A DNA stretch of 64,000 bases from DASYQD01 sp036005845 (GCA_036005845.1 DASYQD010000110.1:6815-70814); one strand, 5' to 3'. Counted from the first letter of the stretch, positions 17,677 through 26,483 are shown. Notes: generated by a model not told the origin, from the sequence alone. Numbers and translations: made by a program.

Positions 17677-18987
17677 ATGCCTGACAGCAGCTCCGGTTTG
17701 GCTCCTCGCAGCACCGGCGCGGGCCTCGTCCGCGCCGTCGGCTTCTGGGGCCTGGTGGCGATGTGCATCAACGCCGTCGTCGGCAGCGGTGTCTTTCTCC
17801 TCCCGCGCGAGACGTACGAGTTGCTCGGGCCGTTCTCGCTGTGGGCGCCGGTGCTCTTCGCGGTGCCGGTGTTCGTGCTGGTGCTCTGCGTCGCCGCGGC
17901 GGCCAGCCACTTCCAGGAGCCGGGCGGTGCGTTCCTCTACGCGCGCACGGCGTTCGGCGACTTCGTCGGCTTCGAGACCGGGTGGATGAACTGGCTGGCG
18001 CGGCTCACCTCTCTCGCCGCTCTCGCCAACGGCTTCGTCGTCTCGTTGGCGCGGCTCTGGCCGGCGGCGGCCGCGCCCGGCACGCGGGCCGCGCTGCTCA
18101 TCGTCACCATCGGCGGGCTGGGCGTCGTCCACGCCGTCGGTGTGCGCTACGGCGCCGGCACGATCTACGCGTTCACGGCCGGCAAGGTGATCCCGCTCGT
18201 GATCTTCATCGTCATCGCGCTCGCGATGATGCCGAGCAATCCCATTCCAGCTTCGCTCACGCTGCCCGGCCCCGGCACGCACTGGAGCGAGGCCGCCCTC
18301 TTCATGCTCTTCGCCTACGCCGGCTTCGAGAACATGGGCGTGCCGGCCGGCGAGTACAAGGACCCGCGCCGCGACCTGCCGCTGGCGCTGCTCGTCGGCA
18401 CCCTCTGCATCGCGATGCTCTACGCGCTGACGCAGCTCGCGGCGATGGCGGTGCTGCCCGACCTCGGCACCTCGCAGACGCCGATCGCCGACGCCGCCGG
18501 CGTGCTGCTCGGGCCGTGGGGCGCGGTGCTCGTCACCGTCGGCGCGCTGCTGTCGATGATGGGCACCAACTCGGGCACGGTGCTCGAGGGCTCGCGCATG
18601 CTCTACGCGCTGTCCATCGGGCGGCCGAGCTACCGCTGGATCAGCCGCGTGCACGAGCGCTTCCGCACGCCGCTCGTCGCCATCGCCGTGCACGTGGCCA
18701 TCGCCATCCCGATGGCGATCGCCGGCAGCTTCGCCAAGCTGGCGTTGCTGTCGACGGTGGCGCGCATGACGACCTACCTCGTCACTTGCGCCGCGGTGCC
18801 GCGGCTCAGGAAGCGCGGCGACGGCACGTTCCGCATCCCGCTCGCGGTGGCGATCCTCGGCATCACCATCTCGGTGCTGCTCTTCGCGACGCTGCACTGG
18901 GTGAACTTGTTGGCGGCCGTCCTGGCGATCGCGCTCGGCGCACTGCTCTACTTAGTCGGCGGCAATCGGGGCGTCGAGGCCGCATGA
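17677..18987 (+). CDS. APC-family amino acid permease
   Basis: A 436-aa inner-membrane transporter of the amino acid-polyamine-organocation superfamily with about 12 hydrophobic segments. The family's first-helix signature VVGSGVFLLPRE lies at residues ~34-45, where the unwound helix binds substrate. A long helix 3 and AYAGFENMGVPAGEYKDPRR further along also fit the family. Specificity cannot be read. Its stop overlaps the next gene by ATGA, so it is co-translated with a serine hydrolase lipoprotein. Confidence 0.92.
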   Translation: MPDSSSGLAPRSTGAGLVRAVGFWGLVAMCINAVVGSGVFLLPRETYELLGPFSLWAPVLFAVPVFVLVLCVAAAASHFQEPGGAFLYARTAFGDFVGFETGWMNWLARLTSLAALANGFVVSLARLWPAAAAPGTRAALLIVTIGGLGVVHAVGVRYGAGTIYAFTAGKVIPLVIFIVIALAMMPSNPIPASLTLPGPGTHWSEAALFMLFAYAGFENMGVPAGEYKDPRRDLPLALLVGTLCIAMLYALTQLAAMAVLPDLGTSQTPIADAAGVLLGPWGAVLVTVGALLSMMGTNSGTVLEGSRMLYALSIGRPSYRWISRVHERFRTPLVAIAVHVAIAIPMAIAGSFAKLALLSTVARMTTYLVTCAAVPRLRKRGDGTFRIPLAVAILGITISVLLFATLHWVNLLAAVLAIALGALLYLVGGNRGVEAA

Positions 18988-20288
18988 CGCATCGTCGAAT
19001 CACCGCCGCGCAGCGCCTCGCGCTCGCCACCGCTTTCGCCGGCGCGCTGCTGGCGATCGGTTGCGCCGGACGCAACGCGCGATCCGCCGCGCCGCCACCC
19101 GCGCCCACTCCGACGCCGCTGCCGCAAGCCACCGACGCCGAGCGCGGCGTGCTTCCCGACAGCGCGCTGCTCCGCCAGATGCTCGAAGCCGACGAGTCGC
19201 TGCGCCCGATGCTGGCCGACGCGCCGCGCCACCGCCTGCAGGTCGTGCTCGGCGTCGTCGAGGCACGACCGGGCGCACGCCCCATCCTGGTGCAACACGG
19301 CTTCCGCGCCGGCGCCGAGTACGTCTACCCGGCGAGCTCGGTGAAGCTCTTCGCCGCCGTCGCCGCGCTCGAGCGCCTGGCCGAGCTGCGGCGCGAGAGC
19401 GGGCTCGCCATCGACTTCGACACGCCGCTCGTCTACCAGCCGCTGTTCGCAGGCGATCAGGTCGAAGACAAGGACCCGTCGAACCTCGCCGGCGGCAAGA
19501 TCACCGTCGCGCAGGAGATCCGCAAGATCTTCCTGGTCTCCGACAACGCTGCCTTCAATCACCTCTACGAGCTGGTCGGGCCCGATCGCATCAACGCCAG
19601 CGCCGAGCGCGCCGGGCTGCCCGGCGTGCGCATCGTGCACCGCCTCTCGGAGCCGCACACGGCGGAAGAGAACCTGCGCACGCCGCGCATCGACTTCGCC
19701 GACAAGCGCTTCACCTGGTCACTGCCCGAGCGCACGGCCCAGCCGCTGCCGCCGGCGCCGGACATGCCGGGCTTGCGCGTCGGCGACGCCTACCTCGACG
19801 GCGAAAAACGCGTCGAAGGGCCGCTCGACTTCGCGGCGAAGAACCGCGCGCCGCTGGCGGTGCTGCAGCGCGCGCTCTGCATGGTAGTGCGCCCCGACGT
19901 CGACTGCGGCGGCCCGGGCTTCGCGTTGAGCGAGGCCGACCGCGAGCTGCTGCTGCGCGCCATGCGGCGGCTGCCGCGCGAGTCGGTGAACCCGCGCGTC
20001 AGCCGCGAGGACCACCCGGACGCCTACGTCAAGTTCCTGCTCCCCGGCCTGCGCCGCGTCATGCCTGCCGTGCGCGTCTACGACAAGAGCGGCCAGGCCT
20101 ACGGCTTCACGCTCGACAACGCCTGGGTCGTCGACGCCGGCACCAACAAGTCGTTCTTCCTCGCCGCGGCGCTCTACACCAACCAGGACGGCGTGCTCAA
20201 CGACGACCTCTACGACTACGACACCGTCGCGCTGCCGACCCTCGCCGACGTCGCCGAGGCGGTGGCGCGCGGCATGGCGGCTCGCTAG
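18984..20288 (+). CDS. Serine beta-lactamase-fold lipoprotein
   Basis: 434 aa, class A beta-lactamase/D-Ala-D-Ala-peptidase fold. The lipobox ALLAIGCAG marks a lipoprotein, followed by a Pro/Ala-rich spacer. All three active-site elements are present: SSVK (SxxK, ~118), SDN (~187) and KSG (~369). It is longer than a typical class A enzyme and has an insertion between SDN and KSG, so a peptidoglycan- or peptide-directed hydrolase is as likely as a resistance enzyme. It is translationally coupled to the upstream permease and followed 10 nt later by an LD-carboxypeptidase. Confidence 0.83.
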   Translation: MTHRRITAAQRLALATAFAGALLAIGCAGRNARSAAPPPAPTPTPLPQATDAERGVLPDSALLRQMLEADESLRPMLADAPRHRLQVVLGVVEARPGARPILVQHGFRAGAEYVYPASSVKLFAAVAALERLAELRRESGLAIDFDTPLVYQPLFAGDQVEDKDPSNLAGGKITVAQEIRKIFLVSDNAAFNHLYELVGPDRINASAERAGLPGVRIVHRLSEPHTAEENLRTPRIDFADKRFTWSLPERTAQPLPPAPDMPGLRVGDAYLDGEKRVEGPLDFAAKNRAPLAVLQRALCMVVRPDVDCGGPGFALSEADRELLLRAMRRLPRESVNPRVSREDHPDAYVKFLLPGLRRVMPAVRVYDKSGQAYGFTLDNAWVVDAGTNKSFFLAAALYTNQDGVLNDDLYDYDTVALPTLADVAEAVARGMAAR

Positions 20289-20291
20289 GCT
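20286..20291 (+). promoter_or_regulatory. -10 element TAGGCT, LD-carboxypeptidase gene
   Basis: TAGGCT starts with the TAG stop of the upstream gene and ends 7 nt before ATG 20299. It may be an internal leaderless promoter. Confidence 0.4.
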
Positions 20292-20298
20292 CCGCTGC

Positions 20299-21396
20299 AT
20301 GGCGAGGGAGCGACTCAGCCGCCGCCGCTTCGGCCAGCTCCTCGCGCTCGGCGGCGCCGCGGCCGCCGCGTCGCCGGTCACCGCCTGTGCCTCGATGCGC
20401 GCTCCCGCAGCCGCGCCGGCGGTCGCCGCGCCGCGAACGAAGGGACGCCCTCCGCTCCTCAAGCCGCGCCACCTCTCCGAAGGCGACACCGTCGGCCTCA
20501 TCCTCCCTGCCTCGCAGGCGTTCGAGGCGAGCACCGTCGACCTCGCCGTCGACCAGCTCGGCGCGATGGGCTTCCACGTCAAGGTCGGCGCGCACGCGAA
20601 GAGCAAGCACGGCTACCTCGCCGGCACCGACGCCGAACGCGCCGCCGACCTGATGGCGGCGTTCACCGACCCCGAGGTCGCCGCCGTCGTCTGCTTCAAG
20701 GGCGGCTGGGGCACGCCGCGCATCCTGCCGCTGCTCGACTTCGCCGCTATCCGCGCCAATCCCAAACCGTTCGTCGGCTACAGCGACGTCACCGCGCTGC
20801 TCAACGCCATCCACCAGGAGACCGGCCTCGTCACCTTCCACGGTCCCATGGCCGGCTCCAACCTGCGCCCCTTCAACCGCGAAGGCCTGCACCGCGCCCT
20901 GATGTCGACCGAGCCCATCGGCACGCTCTCGAACCCGCCGAAAGACGACGACGAGCTGGTGCCGCGCAGCTACCGCATCGTCACCCTCACGCCGGGCCAG
21001 GCCACCGGCCGCGTCGTCGGCGGCAACCTCACGCTCGTCGCCGCCCTCATGGGCACGCCTTGGGAGGTCGACACCGACGGCGCCATCCTGCTCCTCGAAG
21101 ACGTCGAGGAAGAGCTCTACCGCATCGACCGCCTCCTCACCCAGCTCGCCCTGGGCGGCAAGCTCGCCGCCGCCAAAGCCATCGCTTTCGGCTACTGCAC
21201 CGACTGCACCGTCGAAGGCCCGAGCCTGAGCCTCGAAGAGCTTCTCGCCGACCACATCGGCCGCCTCGGTATTCCCGCGATCGCCGGCCTCGCCTTCGGC
21301 CACCGCGAGAAGGTGCTGACGATCCCGATCGGCCTCACGGGAACGCTCGATGCAACTGCCGGGACTTTGAGCTTCGACGAAGCCGCCGTCACCTGA
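20299..21396 (+). CDS. LD-carboxypeptidase (peptidase S66, MccF/LdcA-like), Tat-exported
   Basis: 365 aa. The N-terminus LSRRRFGQLLALGG is a twin-arginine signal, and VTAC nearby could be a lipobox. The S66 fold follows: GGWGTPRILPLLDF, then the nucleophile Ser in GYSDVTALLNAI (~161), with a Glu in EDVEEELYRIDRLL and a His in FGHREK completing the Ser-Glu-His triad. The enzyme would cleave an L,D bond in murein tetrapeptides. Its neighbours, a beta-lactamase-fold protein and an amino acid permease, suggest cell-wall peptide turnover or uptake outside the cytoplasm. Confidence 0.9.
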   Translation: MARERLSRRRFGQLLALGGAAAAASPVTACASMRAPAAAPAVAAPRTKGRPPLLKPRHLSEGDTVGLILPASQAFEASTVDLAVDQLGAMGFHVKVGAHAKSKHGYLAGTDAERAADLMAAFTDPEVAAVVCFKGGWGTPRILPLLDFAAIRANPKPFVGYSDVTALLNAIHQETGLVTFHGPMAGSNLRPFNREGLHRALMSTEPIGTLSNPPKDDDELVPRSYRIVTLTPGQATGRVVGGNLTLVAALMGTPWEVDTDGAILLLEDVEEELYRIDRLLTQLALGGKLAAAKAIAFGYCTDCTVEGPSLSLEELLADHIGRLGIPAIAGLAFGHREKVLTIPIGLTGTLDATAGTLSFDEAAVT

Positions 21397-21449
21397 CACC
21401 AGCTTCGATCGGCCCGCTCGAAGCCCAAGCGCGCGATTGAGCACCATCC

Positions 21450-21585
21450 GCGGTTGCGCTCGGCGGCGCCGCCAACGGGGCGCGCCGGTCGGAGGGCTCC
21501 CACCGCGCGCAGCGAAGCGAGCACGGTGGGATACCGACCGGCAGGCGGGGACCACGAAGGCGGCGCCGCCGAAATGCGCAACCGC
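21450..21585. repeat. 136-bp nested inverted repeat (cruciform element)
   Basis: Four successive arms pair in register: 21450-21459 with 21576-21585, 21461-21473 with 21559-21571, 21484-21492 with 21534-21542, and 21498-21505 with 21524-21531, all perfect, leaving an 18-nt loop. It lies between the LD-carboxypeptidase and cytochrome genes and has no T-run. The rest of 21397-21645 shows no gene. Confidence 0.85.
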
Positions 21586-21631
21586 CTCAGGTCGACGCGC
21601 TCTCGCGCTGGCGATGACGCCGAACTTCGTC

Positions 21632-21637
21632 GATAAT
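21632..21637 (+). promoter_or_regulatory. -10 element GATAAT, cytochrome gene
   Basis: GATAAT ends 8 nt before GTG 21646 and no Shine-Dalgarno is present. Confidence 0.45.
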
Positions 21638-21645
21638 CCCGCCAC

Positions 21646-23376
21646 GTGATCCGACGGTCCTCCGCGATTGCCTTCTCACTCATCGTGGTGTGCGCGGTCG
21701 CGCTGCGCGCGGACATCTCCGGTTTCGTCCTCGACAGCACCACGAGCACCGGCATCGCCGGCGCCCGCGTCCACGTTCGCGCCGACCTGTCGACCTCCGT
21801 CTTCACCCAAGCCGACGGCAGCTTCACGCTCGCCGTCGATCCCCTGGTGCCCATCGAGATCGCCGCCTCGGTGCCCTACAACCGCGCCGCGGCGATCAAC
21901 TACCTGATCGCCGGCAACTTCGCCAGCAACGGCGACACCGGCGTCAACATCTTCCTCGACCGCCTGCCCACCGCCGAAGACCCCGATTACGTGCCCGCCT
22001 CGGCCGCCAAGAACTGCGGCACCTGCCACACGCCGGTCTACCCGCAGTGGGCCGGCTCCAACCACGCCGGCACGGCGCGCAACGCCTGGGTGATGGACCT
22101 CTACTCGGGCAACGGCACCGCCGGCGGCAACAACGGCTACGTCTTCCGCGACACCCACGCCGCCGGCGAGACCGGCTTCTGCTCCGCCTGCCACGCGCCG
22201 ATGGCCGAGGTGCGCGACCCCGGCAACGTCTACCTCGACGAGGTGAGCGAGAAGGGCGCGCTCGAAGGCGTCAACTGCGTCACCTGCCACCAGCTCGACT
22301 CGGTCGACGGCAGCCCCGCTCACTTGAACGACCTCCACCTGCTCGGCAAGGCCACCTACCGCTTCCCCGCGGGCCAGGGCTCGCCCGACCAGTTCGTGTG
22401 GGGACCGCTGAGCGACGTCACCTTCAAGGGGATGCGCGCCTCGCACTCGCCGCTCCACAAGGAGTCGCTGCTCTGCGCCTCCTGCCACCAATACAACCGC
22501 CCCGGCAACGGCGTCGCCGGCCAGCACACCTACACCGAGTGGCTGGCGTCGTCGTACGCGGTGCCGGGGCCGAGCTATCGCACCTGCCAGGACTGCCACA
22601 TGCCGCCGGCCACGGACGGCATCGGGCGGCTCTGCATCTTCCTCGACTCTGACCGGCCGGGCGACCAGCGGCGCCAGCACACCTTCATCGGCTCGACGCC
22701 GGAGATGCTGCAGAACAACATCTCGCTCTTGGCGAGCGCGTCGGAGGTCGGACCAGGCCGCATCCGCGTCAGCGCCGACGTCGAGAACTTCGGCGCCGGC
22801 CACTCCTTCCCCACCGGCGTGGCGATCCGCAACGCGCTGCTCGTCGTCACCGCCACCTGGAACGGCCAGGAGCTCCCCCAGGCCGCCGGCCCGACGATCC
22901 CGTTCTGGGGCAGCGACGACGTGCCCGGCGACCAGCCGGGCGACTACGCGGGGCACGCCGGCAAGGGCTTCGCGAAGGTGCTCGAGGGCCGCATCGACGG
23001 CGCAGGCCCGACGGTGCGGCCGGTGCTCTTCATCGACGCCGAGAACGTCTTCTCCGACACCGAGATCCCGTCGGGCGCCACCGACAACACGACGGTCGAG
23101 TTCCAACTACCGCCCGAAGCGCCGGCGGGCGCCGTCGTCGACGTCGAAGCGAAGCTGCTCTACCGCCGCGCCTTCCGTGCCCTGCAAGTCACCAAGGGCT
23201 GGACGCAGAGCGCGCACGGCGGCCCGATCGAGATCGAGGTGGCGCGGCGAACGCTGCAGGTCAAGTCGCAGGGCGGCGCGGCCACCGACGTGCCCGCGGC
23301 AGGCACGGCCGGTCTGCTCGCGCTGGCGATCACCCTGGCTGCCGCCGGGGCCTGGCTGGTAGCCCGCCGCCGTTAG
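21646..23376 (+). CDS. Five-haem c-type cytochrome with Cna-B-like domain and C-terminal membrane tail
   Basis: 576 aa, exported by a signal peptide (FSLIVVCAVALRA). A carboxypeptidase-regulatory-like beta-sandwich covers ~25-100. Five CxxCH haem sites follow: CGTCH (~124), CSACH (~180), CVTCH (~211), CASCH (~276) and CQDCH (~314), as in cytochrome c554/multihaem electron carriers. A beta-rich region covers ~340-530. The tail DVPAAGTAGLLALAI, then hydrophobic residues and ARRR, looks like a PEP/IPTL-CTERM-type sorting signal, although the IPTL-like motif is degenerate. A role in extracytoplasmic electron transfer is expected; the partner is unknown. GTG 21646 is supported by GATAAT. Confidence 0.87.
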   Translation: MIRRSSAIAFSLIVVCAVALRADISGFVLDSTTSTGIAGARVHVRADLSTSVFTQADGSFTLAVDPLVPIEIAASVPYNRAAAINYLIAGNFASNGDTGVNIFLDRLPTAEDPDYVPASAAKNCGTCHTPVYPQWAGSNHAGTARNAWVMDLYSGNGTAGGNNGYVFRDTHAAGETGFCSACHAPMAEVRDPGNVYLDEVSEKGALEGVNCVTCHQLDSVDGSPAHLNDLHLLGKATYRFPAGQGSPDQFVWGPLSDVTFKGMRASHSPLHKESLLCASCHQYNRPGNGVAGQHTYTEWLASSYAVPGPSYRTCQDCHMPPATDGIGRLCIFLDSDRPGDQRRQHTFIGSTPEMLQNNISLLASASEVGPGRIRVSADVENFGAGHSFPTGVAIRNALLVVTATWNGQELPQAAGPTIPFWGSDDVPGDQPGDYAGHAGKGFAKVLEGRIDGAGPTVRPVLFIDAENVFSDTEIPSGATDNTTVEFQLPPEAPAGAVVDVEAKLLYRRAFRALQVTKGWTQSAHGGPIEIEVARRTLQVKSQGGAATDVPAAGTAGLLALAITLAAAGAWLVARRR

Positions 23377-23383
23377 GCCGCTT

Positions 23384-24133
23384 CTAGGGCGCAGGCTCAG
23401 GCGCCTGCTCGACCGCGCGGGCTTCCGCCACCAGCTGCTGAATCGCCTCGGCCTGGAAGCCGCGAATCACACGCGAACCGCGCACGAGCACCGGCACACG
23501 GGTGGTGCCGGTGAGCCGCAGGAGCTCATCGTCGGCGCCCGGCGTGTGCTCGGTGTCCTTCTCGATAAAGCTGACTCCGAGGAACGCCAGCAACTGGCGC
23601 TCCTTCTTGCACCAGGGGCACCAGCTGGTGCCATAGAGAACGAATTGCGCCCGCGATGCCCCGGCCTTGGCAGCGGCGATCGCCGCCGGGTCGGCGCTGG
23701 CGACGTCGCCGTCGTGCAGCACGAGGACGGCGGGTGCGCCGGTGGCGCGCGCCCTCTTCAACGACGCCGCGGCGGCGGCGATCGGCGACGATGCGGCGCC
23801 TTCCGCGGCGGCGGACATCTTGCCCTTCGCATCGTCGGCGGCCGCGCGCTTGACGGCTTCGGCGGTCGCCGCGTTGCTGGCGTCGACGTCGACGTCGACG
23901 AGCCGCAGCGTGCGCAACGCGTCCGCCTCGTCGTGGAACCGCACCACCTTGCCATCGACGCTCCAAGGACCACGCGTCACCAAGCTGGTGCCGTCGCGGG
24001 TCACCAGCACGTCGGCGCGGGCGGCGCCGGCGATGAGCATGAGGGCGGCGCAGGCGGCGAGCGGAGCTCGGCGGAGCCGGCGCCCACAGCCGGCCGCCTG
24101 CCACGCGCGGCGATCACCCTCGTCCCAGCTCAC
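23384..24133 (-). CDS. Secreted glutaredoxin/thioredoxin-like protein with CPWC motif
   Basis: About 249 aa. A signal peptide (CAALMLIAGAARA) is followed by a small beta domain, LVTRDGTSLVTRGPWSVDG, of the kind found in bacterial proteins that pair it with glutaredoxin. An Ala-rich helical linker leads to a glutaredoxin-like domain at ~165-235 with active site YGTSWCPWCKKE, cis-Pro loop TRVPVLV and GSRVIRGFQ. It probably exchanges disulfides in the periplasm. GTG 24133 is the best start: it retains the signal peptide and has TAGGCT 13 nt upstream. It is divergent from the GCS2-CBS gene and convergent with the cytochrome gene. Confidence 0.75.
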   Translation of the reverse strand: MSWDEGDRRAWQAAGCGRRLRRAPLAACAALMLIAGAARADVLVTRDGTSLVTRGPWSVDGKVVRFHDEADALRTLRLVDVDVDASNAATAEAVKRAAADDAKGKMSAAAEGAASSPIAAAAASLKRARATGAPAVLVLHDGDVASADPAAIAAAKAGASRAQFVLYGTSWCPWCKKERQLLAFLGVSFIEKDTEHTPGADDELLRLTGTTRVPVLVRGSRVIRGFQAEAIQQLVAEARAVEQAPEPAP

Positions 24134-24146
24134 GGTGAATGGAAGC

Positions 24147-24152
24147 AGCCTA
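24147..24152 (-). promoter_or_regulatory. -10 element TAGGCT, glutaredoxin-like gene
   Basis: On the minus strand TAGGCT ends 13 nt before GTG 24133, with no Shine-Dalgarno. Confidence 0.4.
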
Positions 24153-24196
24153 CACCCACCGCCGCCCCGCCGCCAAGTGACGATGACGGCCTGCGT

Positions 24197-24202
24197 TAGA
24201 CT
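24197..24202 (+). promoter_or_regulatory. -10 element TAGACT, GCS2-CBS gene
   Basis: TAGACT ends 10 nt before ATG 24213 and there is no Shine-Dalgarno. It diverges from the TAGGCT of the neighbouring minus-strand gene, 44 nt away. Confidence 0.5.
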
Positions 24203-24212
24203 GCCGCCCAGC

Positions 24213-26192
24213 ATGGGCAGCCACGACATCGAACGCGAGCTCGACGCCGAACGGCTGCGCCAGTTCACGCGCAAGCTGCTCACCGATCTGCGCGCCATCG
24301 AGCGGATGCTCGAGGGCGGCGCCATCGAGTCGGGCGTGCGCCGGATCGGTGCCGAGCAGGAGCTGTTCCTCGTCAATCAGCGCTGGGGCGCGGCGAACAA
24401 CAACCTCGAGATCCTCGCCGACTTGGCCGACGACGACCACTTCACCACCGAGCTCGGCCGCTTCAACCTCGAGTTCAACCTCGACCCCATGATGTGGGGC
24501 GGCAACTGCCTGTCGCGGATGGAGGGACAGCTCGTCACGCTGCTCGACCGCGTGCGCGAGGCGGCCGGCAAGCACGGCACCAGCGTGGTGATGACCGGCA
24601 TCCTGCCGACGCTCGAGAAGGCGGACCTGACGCTCGACAACATGACGCCCAAGCCGCGCTACTTCGCCCTCAACGAGGCGATGACGCGGCTGCGCGGCGG
24701 TGCCTACATCTTCCACCTTAAGGGTCAGGACGAGCTCAAGCTCAGCCACGACTCGGTGATGCTGGAGGCGTGCAACACCAGCTTCCAGGTGCACTTCCAG
24801 ACCGGGCCCGAGGAGTTCGCGCGGCTCTACAACATCGCGCAGGCGGTGGCGGCGCCGGTGCTCGCGGCAGCCACCAACTCGCCGCTGCTCTTCGGCAAAC
24901 GCTTGTGGCGCGAGACGCGCATCGCGCTCTTCCAGCAGTCGGTCGACACGCGGGCCACGGGAGCGACCTCGCACTTGCGCGAGCAGAGCCCGCGCGTGCG
25001 CTTCGGCCGTGGCTGGGTCGACGAGTCGGTGATGGAGATCTTCCAGGAGGACGTCTCGCGCTTCCGCGTGCTGCTCGCGGCCGACGTCGAAGAGGATCCG
25101 TTCCATGTCCTCGCCAAGGGCGGTGTGCCGACGCTGCAGGCGCTGCGGCTCTTCAACGGCACCATCTACCGCTGGAACCGGCCCTGCTACGGCATCTCCG
25201 AAGGCAAGCCGCACCTGCGCATCGAGAACCGCGTGCTGCCGGCGGGGCCGTCGATCGTCGACGAAGTCGCCAACGCCGCCTTCTGGCTCGGCCTGATGAG
25301 CGCCGTCTACGAGCAGCACCGCGACATCCGCCAAGTGCTTCAGTTCGACCAGGTGAAGGAGAACTTCGTCGCCGCGGCGCGGCTCGGCCTCGGCGCCCAC
25401 CTCTGGTGGGTGGGGCACAAGGACGTGCCGGCGCGCGAGCTGCTGCTCGAGGAGCTCATCCCGCTGGCGCGGCACGGGCTGGAGCTGGGGAACCTCGACT
25501 CGGCGGACATCGACCGCTACCTCGGCGTGCTCGCCGAGCGCGTCGAAGCCGGCAAGAGCGGCAGCCAGTGGCTGCTCGACTCCTACACCGCGTCGCGCGA
25601 CCAGGGCACGCGCGCCGAGCGGCTCGCCTCACTGGTGGCGGCGACGGTGTCGCGCCAGCGCGACGGCGCGCCGGTACACGAGTGGCCGCTGGCGGCGATC
25701 GAGGAGACCGGCGGCGGGCCGGCGCACTATCTCCAAGTGGGCCAGTTCATGACCACCGATCTCTTCACCGTCAACGCCGACGAGCTCGTCGACCTCGCGG
25801 CATCGATGATGGACTGGCGCAAGATCCGCCACGTGCCGGTCGAGGACGCGCAGCACCAGCTCGTCGGGCTGGTGACGCACCGCACCATCCTGCGCCTCGT
25901 GGCGCGCGACCCCGGAGCGTTGGGCGGCAAGTCGGTGCCGGTGTCGCAGATCATGGAACGCAACCTCATCACCTGCGCGCCCAACACGTCGACGCTCGAG
26001 GCGATCAACCTCATGCGCCTCCACAAGGTCGGCTGCCTGCCGGTCGTCGACCACGGCAAGCTCGTCGGCATCGTCACCGAGCGCGACTTCATGAACGTCG
26101 CCGGGCAGCTCCTCGAAGCGGTGATGCAGGGCCGTGCGGCCGAAGTGCGGCCGCGGCCGGGCGAGTACGCCCGCGAGGGGACCGACGACTGA
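24213..26192 (+). CDS. Glutamate-cysteine ligase family 2 (YbdK-like) protein fused to CBS domains
   Basis: 659 aa, cytoplasmic. Residues ~20-480 are a carboxylate-amine/glutamate-cysteine ligase type 2 domain: RRIGAEQELFLVNQ gives the metal/ATP-binding Glu residues, followed by ELGRFNLEFNLDP, SFQVHFQTGPEEFARLYN and RIENRVLPAGPSIVDEVAN. Residues ~510-640 are a CBS pair (QFMTTDLFTVNADELV and QIMERNLITCAPNTSTLEAI), which in other enzymes bind adenine nucleotides. The fusion suggests an amino-acid ligase tuned by energy state; the acceptor substrate is unknown. It is a single gene with a leaderless-type start. Confidence 0.87.
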   Translation: MGSHDIERELDAERLRQFTRKLLTDLRAIERMLEGGAIESGVRRIGAEQELFLVNQRWGAANNNLEILADLADDDHFTTELGRFNLEFNLDPMMWGGNCLSRMEGQLVTLLDRVREAAGKHGTSVVMTGILPTLEKADLTLDNMTPKPRYFALNEAMTRLRGGAYIFHLKGQDELKLSHDSVMLEACNTSFQVHFQTGPEEFARLYNIAQAVAAPVLAAATNSPLLFGKRLWRETRIALFQQSVDTRATGATSHLREQSPRVRFGRGWVDESVMEIFQEDVSRFRVLLAADVEEDPFHVLAKGGVPTLQALRLFNGTIYRWNRPCYGISEGKPHLRIENRVLPAGPSIVDEVANAAFWLGLMSAVYEQHRDIRQVLQFDQVKENFVAAARLGLGAHLWWVGHKDVPARELLLEELIPLARHGLELGNLDSADIDRYLGVLAERVEAGKSGSQWLLDSYTASRDQGTRAERLASLVAATVSRQRDGAPVHEWPLAAIEETGGGPAHYLQVGQFMTTDLFTVNADELVDLAASMMDWRKIRHVPVEDAQHQLVGLVTHRTILRLVARDPGALGGKSVPVSQIMERNLITCAPNTSTLEAINLMRLHKVGCLPVVDHGKLVGIVTERDFMNVAGQLLEAVMQGRAAEVRPRPGEYAREGTDD

Positions 26193-26239
26193 CGCGCTTG
26201 CGCCGATGATCGATGAGCTATCGCCGGTGCCCGGCGTGC

Positions 26240-26245
26240 TAGCAT
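26240..26245 (+). promoter_or_regulatory. -10 element TAGCAT, toxin-antitoxin operon
   Basis: TAGCAT ends 12 nt before ATG 26258. A 5-bp palindrome with a 3-nt spacer (26223-26235) lies just upstream and could be an operator half-site for the antitoxin. Confidence 0.4.
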
Positions 26246-26257
26246 TTTGACAGCATC

Positions 26258-26482
26258 ATGGCCACGCTGACGATTCGCAACCTGGATGAGGATTTAGTGG
26301 AGCGGCTGAAGGGCGCTGCCGCGCGCCGGGGTCGATCGATGGAGCAGGAGGTCCGCGAGCTCCTCGAACAGCGCTATGCCGATCGCCAGGAAGTGCTCGC
26401 CCGTATCGAGGAGAGCTGGCGGCAACACCCCAAGGCTACGAAGGAGGAGATTACTTCCTGGATAGCCGAGGGTCGCGAGTAG
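26258..26482 (+). CDS. FitA/VapB-like ribbon-helix-helix antitoxin
   Basis: 74 aa. The N-terminus MATLTIRNLDEDLVERLKGA is a ribbon-helix-helix DNA-binding fold: beta-strand TLTIRNL, then two helices with GRSMEQEVRELLEQ. The C-terminal half should wrap the toxin. It ends 1 nt before the PIN-domain gene, the standard antitoxin-first layout, and is likely autorepressed. Confidence 0.9.
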   Translation: MATLTIRNLDEDLVERLKGAAARRGRSMEQEVRELLEQRYADRQEVLARIEESWRQHPKATKEEITSWIAEGRE

Positions 26483-26483
26483 C

